From positions 1 to 14,417 of the forward strand of contig CAMLOF010000045.1 of assembly GCA_946481585.1 (NCBI GenBank): a stretch of DNA of 14,417 bases. The letters are read 5' to 3'. The notes under the pieces are model-generated. The model worked only from the letters and a program-made list of their open reading frames with translations. It searched no databases and was not told the DNA's origin. The translations under genes and the position numbers were made by a program. This document shows, one piece after another, positions 12,693-14,417 of this stretch. The stretch is from an uncultured Macromonas sp. Its GTDB lineage: Bacteria > Pseudomonadota > Gammaproteobacteria > Burkholderiales > Burkholderiaceae. The stretch's first letter is position 1. The number at the start of each line of letters is the position of its first letter.

Positions 12693-13363
12693 TGCCGTTC
12701 GCCCAGGGCCTCGTCGGCCAGGAAGTAGCCCACACCGCGCAGCGTGATGAGGCTGGTGCCCGTGCCTGCCAGGCGTTTGCGCAGCCGGTGCACCAGTACG
12801 TCAATGGCGTCTGGGCCCACCGCTTCGTTGCCAAACACGGTGTCTATCAGGTGTTCGCGGGCCACTGCCTGGTGGTTGCGTTCCATCAGCGCCTTGAGCA
12901 GCGCCAGCTCGCGCGCGGGCAGCTCCATGGGCACCGGGCCGCGGTACACCAGCCCGCTGGCGCGGTCCACCCGCAGCAGGCCGCAGCGGATTTCCTCAAT
13001 GCCCAGGCTGCGCCGCACCAGCGCCTTCAGGCGGGCCGTCAGTTCGTCAACGTCAAAGGGTTTGGTGAGGTAGTCGTCGGCGCCGGTGTTCAGGCCCAGT
13101 ACCCGCTCCTCCACGGCACCGCGCGCCGTCATGATCAGCACCGGCACCGCCGAGCCGCTGCCGCGCAGGTGTTCCAGCACCTCCAGCCCGTCCATGCCCG
13201 GCAGGCTCAGGTCCAGCAGCACCGCGTCGAACCGGGCGCGGCGCAGCATGGACAGGGCATCCTCGCCATCTGCGCAGCAGGTCACCTCGAAGCCCTGGGT
13301 GCTCAGCACCTGGCTCAAGGCGTGGACCAGGTCCAGATCGTCTTCGACCAGCAGCAGTTTCAT
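12689..13363 (-). CDS. OmpR-family response regulator (TctD-like)
   Basis: The 224-residue regulator has a receiver domain with acidic pocket Glu7-Asp8-Asp9, phospho-acceptor Asp51 (AVLLDLSLPG), Thr79 and Lys101 (TKPFD). A winged-helix DNA-binding domain follows at about 127-218 with the typical DVLVHRLRKRL recognition helix and the wing ITLRGVGYFL. It would be phosphorylated by the neighbouring kinase and control the transporter operon that begins with it. I chose the ATG at 13363 because family members start MKLLLVEDD. An ATG at 13375 adds four residues (MIGN), and neither has a clear ribosome binding site. The gene ends within the start of the kinase gene (ATGA). Phased GAAA elements upstream suggest autoregulation. 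Confidence 0.92.
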   Translation of the reverse strand: MKLLLVEDDLDLVHALSQVLSTQGFEVTCCADGEDALSMLRRARFDAVLLDLSLPGMDGLEVLEHLRGSGSAVPVLIMTARGAVEERVLGLNTGADDYLTKPFDVDELTARLKALVRRSLGIEEIRCGLLRVDRASGLVYRGPVPMELPARELALLKALMERNHQAVAREHLIDTVFGNEAVGPDAIDVLVHRLRKRLAGTGTSLITLRGVGYFLADEALGERQ

Positions 13364-13403
13364 GTTGCCGATCATGGCAGTTCAACCCCAGCCGCGCGAT
13401 AGA

Positions 13404-13437
13404 GGAAACCTTGGGAAAGCTTGAAAGCTGGGTGAAA
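13404..13437. promoter_or_regulatory. phased GAAA repeats, candidate response-regulator binding region
   Basis: GAAA occurs at 13405-13408, 13415-13418, 13423-13426 and 13434-13437, at intervals of 10, 8 and 11 bases. The heptamer GAAAGCT is exactly repeated at 13415-13421 and 13423-13429. OmpR-family regulators bind direct repeats about one helical turn apart, and this cluster lies between the regulator gene and the divergent MYG1 gene. On the minus strand, TTTCAA (13426-13421) could be a -35, with only a poor -10 seventeen bases on. This is compatible with an activator-dependent promoter. Confidence 0.42.
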
Positions 13438-13460
13438 TGTTCAGCGCCCCAAGGGCTGCC

Positions 13461-13466
13461 TACAAT
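13461..13466 (+). promoter_or_regulatory. -10 element of a probably leaderless promoter for the MYG1-family gene
   Basis: TACAAT matches the -10 consensus at 5 of 6 positions and ends six bases before the ATG at 13473. Transcription would therefore begin at or within a base or two of the start codon. The -35 region (around 13438-13444) is poor, and no Shine-Dalgarno sequence exists. Confidence 0.5.
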
Positions 13467-13472
13467 CGCCCG

Positions 13473-14417
13473 ATGAACGAACGCCCTACCCTCATCGCCA
13501 CCCACAACGGTACTTTTCATGCAGACGACGTGTTCGGCGTGGGGGTGCTGATGGGCGCCTTCCCCCGCCACGAACTGCTGCGCACTCGCCAACAGGCCGC
13601 CATTGACGCGGCCGACTTTGCGGTGGACGTGGGCGGTGAATGGGTGCCCGAGCGGGGCCGCTTTGACCACCACCAGCGCGGGTTTGACGGCGCCCGCCCC
13701 GCCCAGACGGTGAACGGCCTGGAACAGCCGGGCGTGGGCTACGCCAGTGCCGGGCTGGTTTGGGCAGCGCACGGTGCGGCCTATGCGCGTGCGCTGGCCC
13801 AGGCCCGTGGTTTTGCGCTGGACGAAGACGCCATCGCCAGCATCGTCCATTCCATTGACCATTCACTGGTGCAGTACCTGGACATGGTGGACACCGGCCA
13901 GGGCGAAGTGGCACCGGGCATCTTCGGGTTGTCGTCGCTCATTGCGCAGCTCAACACCAACTGGCTGGAGGAGCGGGGGCTGGGCGTGCAGGCCAAGGCG
14001 CAGTTGCAAGACGCGCGCTTTGTGGAGGCCGTGGCCATTACCCGCAAGTTTCTGGACCAGGCCATCGTCAAGAAGATCGGGCAGATTCTGGCCGTGGACA
14101 CCGTGCGCCAATCGCCCCGTTTGCTCAACGGGCGCGTGCTGCACCTGCGAGAAGGCGGCATGCCATGGACGCGTGTGGTGGTGGACGAAATGCCCGACGT
14201 TCGCCTGGTCATCTACCCCGATTCGGACGGCAGCCAGTTCCAGGTCAAGACCGTGCCGGTTGAAGTGGGCTCTTTCGACTCCCGCATGGACCTGCCCGCT
14301 GCCTGGGCGGGCCTGCGCGACGCAGAACTGGCCGCCGTGACCGGCGTGGCCGACAGCGTGTTCTGCCACCTGAACCTGTTCATTGCAGGGGCGCGCAGCT
14401 TTGAAGGGGCGGTGCGG
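13473..14417 (+). CDS. MYG1-family protein (UPF0160), C-terminus cut by window edge
   Basis: The frame from ATG 13473 stays open for 315 codons to the end of the window. It matches the MYG1/UPF0160 family, related in fold to DHH phosphoesterases. The N-terminal signature ATHNGTFHADDVF lies at 9-21, with candidate metal ligands His11, His16, Asp18 and Asp19. DVGG is at 52-55 and the DHH-like element RFDHHQRGF at 63-71. A long helical middle contains IVHSIDH, and the C-terminal part has RVVVDEMPDVRLVIYPD and the FCHLNLFIAGARSFEGAV end signature. Family members are usually slightly longer than this, so probably only about ten residues are missing. Eukaryotic MYG1 is reported as a nuclease, while the bacterial role is not established. 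It diverges from the response regulator and has its own close promoter. Confidence 0.88.
   Translation, partial: MNERPTLIATHNGTFHADDVFGVGVLMGAFPRHELLRTRQQAAIDAADFAVDVGGEWVPERGRFDHHQRGFDGARPAQTVNGLEQPGVGYASAGLVWAAHGAAYARALAQARGFALDEDAIASIVHSIDHSLVQYLDMVDTGQGEVAPGIFGLSSLIAQLNTNWLEERGLGVQAKAQLQDARFVEAVAITRKFLDQAIVKKIGQILAVDTVRQSPRLLNGRVLHLREGGMPWTRVVVDEMPDVRLVIYPDSDGSQFQVKTVPVEVGSFDSRMDLPAAWAGLRDAELAAVTGVADSVFCHLNLFIAGARSFEGAVR

Noticed and set aside
1..14417. Mobile elements, prophage, CRISPR, tRNA or integration sites
   Set aside because: I found no transposase or integrase-like frame, no regularly spaced repeats, no tRNA-like cloverleaf, and no patch of clearly different base composition.

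Overview
The window looks like a chromosomal segment of a high-GC betaproteobacterium, most probably a member of the Comamonadaceae (Burkholderiales). The evidence is the uniformly GC-rich coding sequence, the GC-rich third codon positions, the family composition and the TctDE-like two-component genes. This is a judgement from protein style, not a database search. I see no insertion sequence, phage gene, CRISPR array, tRNA or rRNA.

Region 1 (1-3590) is a deoxysugar/pentose oxidation locus. A FucU-type mutarotase points left. Divergent from it is a tight operon of an aldo/keto reductase (L-fucose/D-threo-aldose dehydrogenase type), a COG3618 amidohydrolase (fuconolactonase type) and a fumarylacetoacetate-hydrolase-fold protein that closely resembles 2-keto-3-deoxy-pentonate dehydratases (XylX type). 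The 76-bp divergent gap holds an operator-like dyad. Together these enzymes would take an aldose such as L-fucose or D-arabinose to a lactone, an aldonate and then a keto-acid. An aldonate dehydratase is not visible and may lie beyond the left edge.

Region 2 (3594-5493) holds small genes. On the minus strand are a YpfH-like serine esterase and a DUF1653 protein. On the plus strand are a SemiSWEET sugar transporter with an unusual cluster of TTTACCC half-sites upstream, and a c-di-GMP-I (GEMM) riboswitch with its own promoter. The only gene downstream of the riboswitch is an unrecognised 101-residue protein.

Region 3 (13363 down to 5499, minus strand) reads as one seven-gene unit: OmpR-type response regulator, histidine kinase with almost no periplasmic domain, ABC ATPase, periplasmic binding protein, a long fused permease, a second ABC ATPase and a HAD phosphatase. 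The binding protein and permease resemble the FbpABC/AfuABC group. The binding protein lacks the Tyr-Tyr pair used by ferric-binding proteins, and the system ends in a sugar-phosphatase-like HAD enzyme. My preferred reading is therefore a two-component-controlled importer of phosphorylated sugars or another organophosphate, with an intracellular phosphatase. G-tract clusters on the template strand and competing hairpins sit in the operon's spacers.

Region 4 (13473-14417) is a MYG1-family protein, cut by the right edge, with a promoter placed so close that the mRNA is probably leaderless.

The strongest candidates for something undescribed are the riboswitch-controlled orphan gene, and the two-component/two-ATPase/phosphatase transporter operon.
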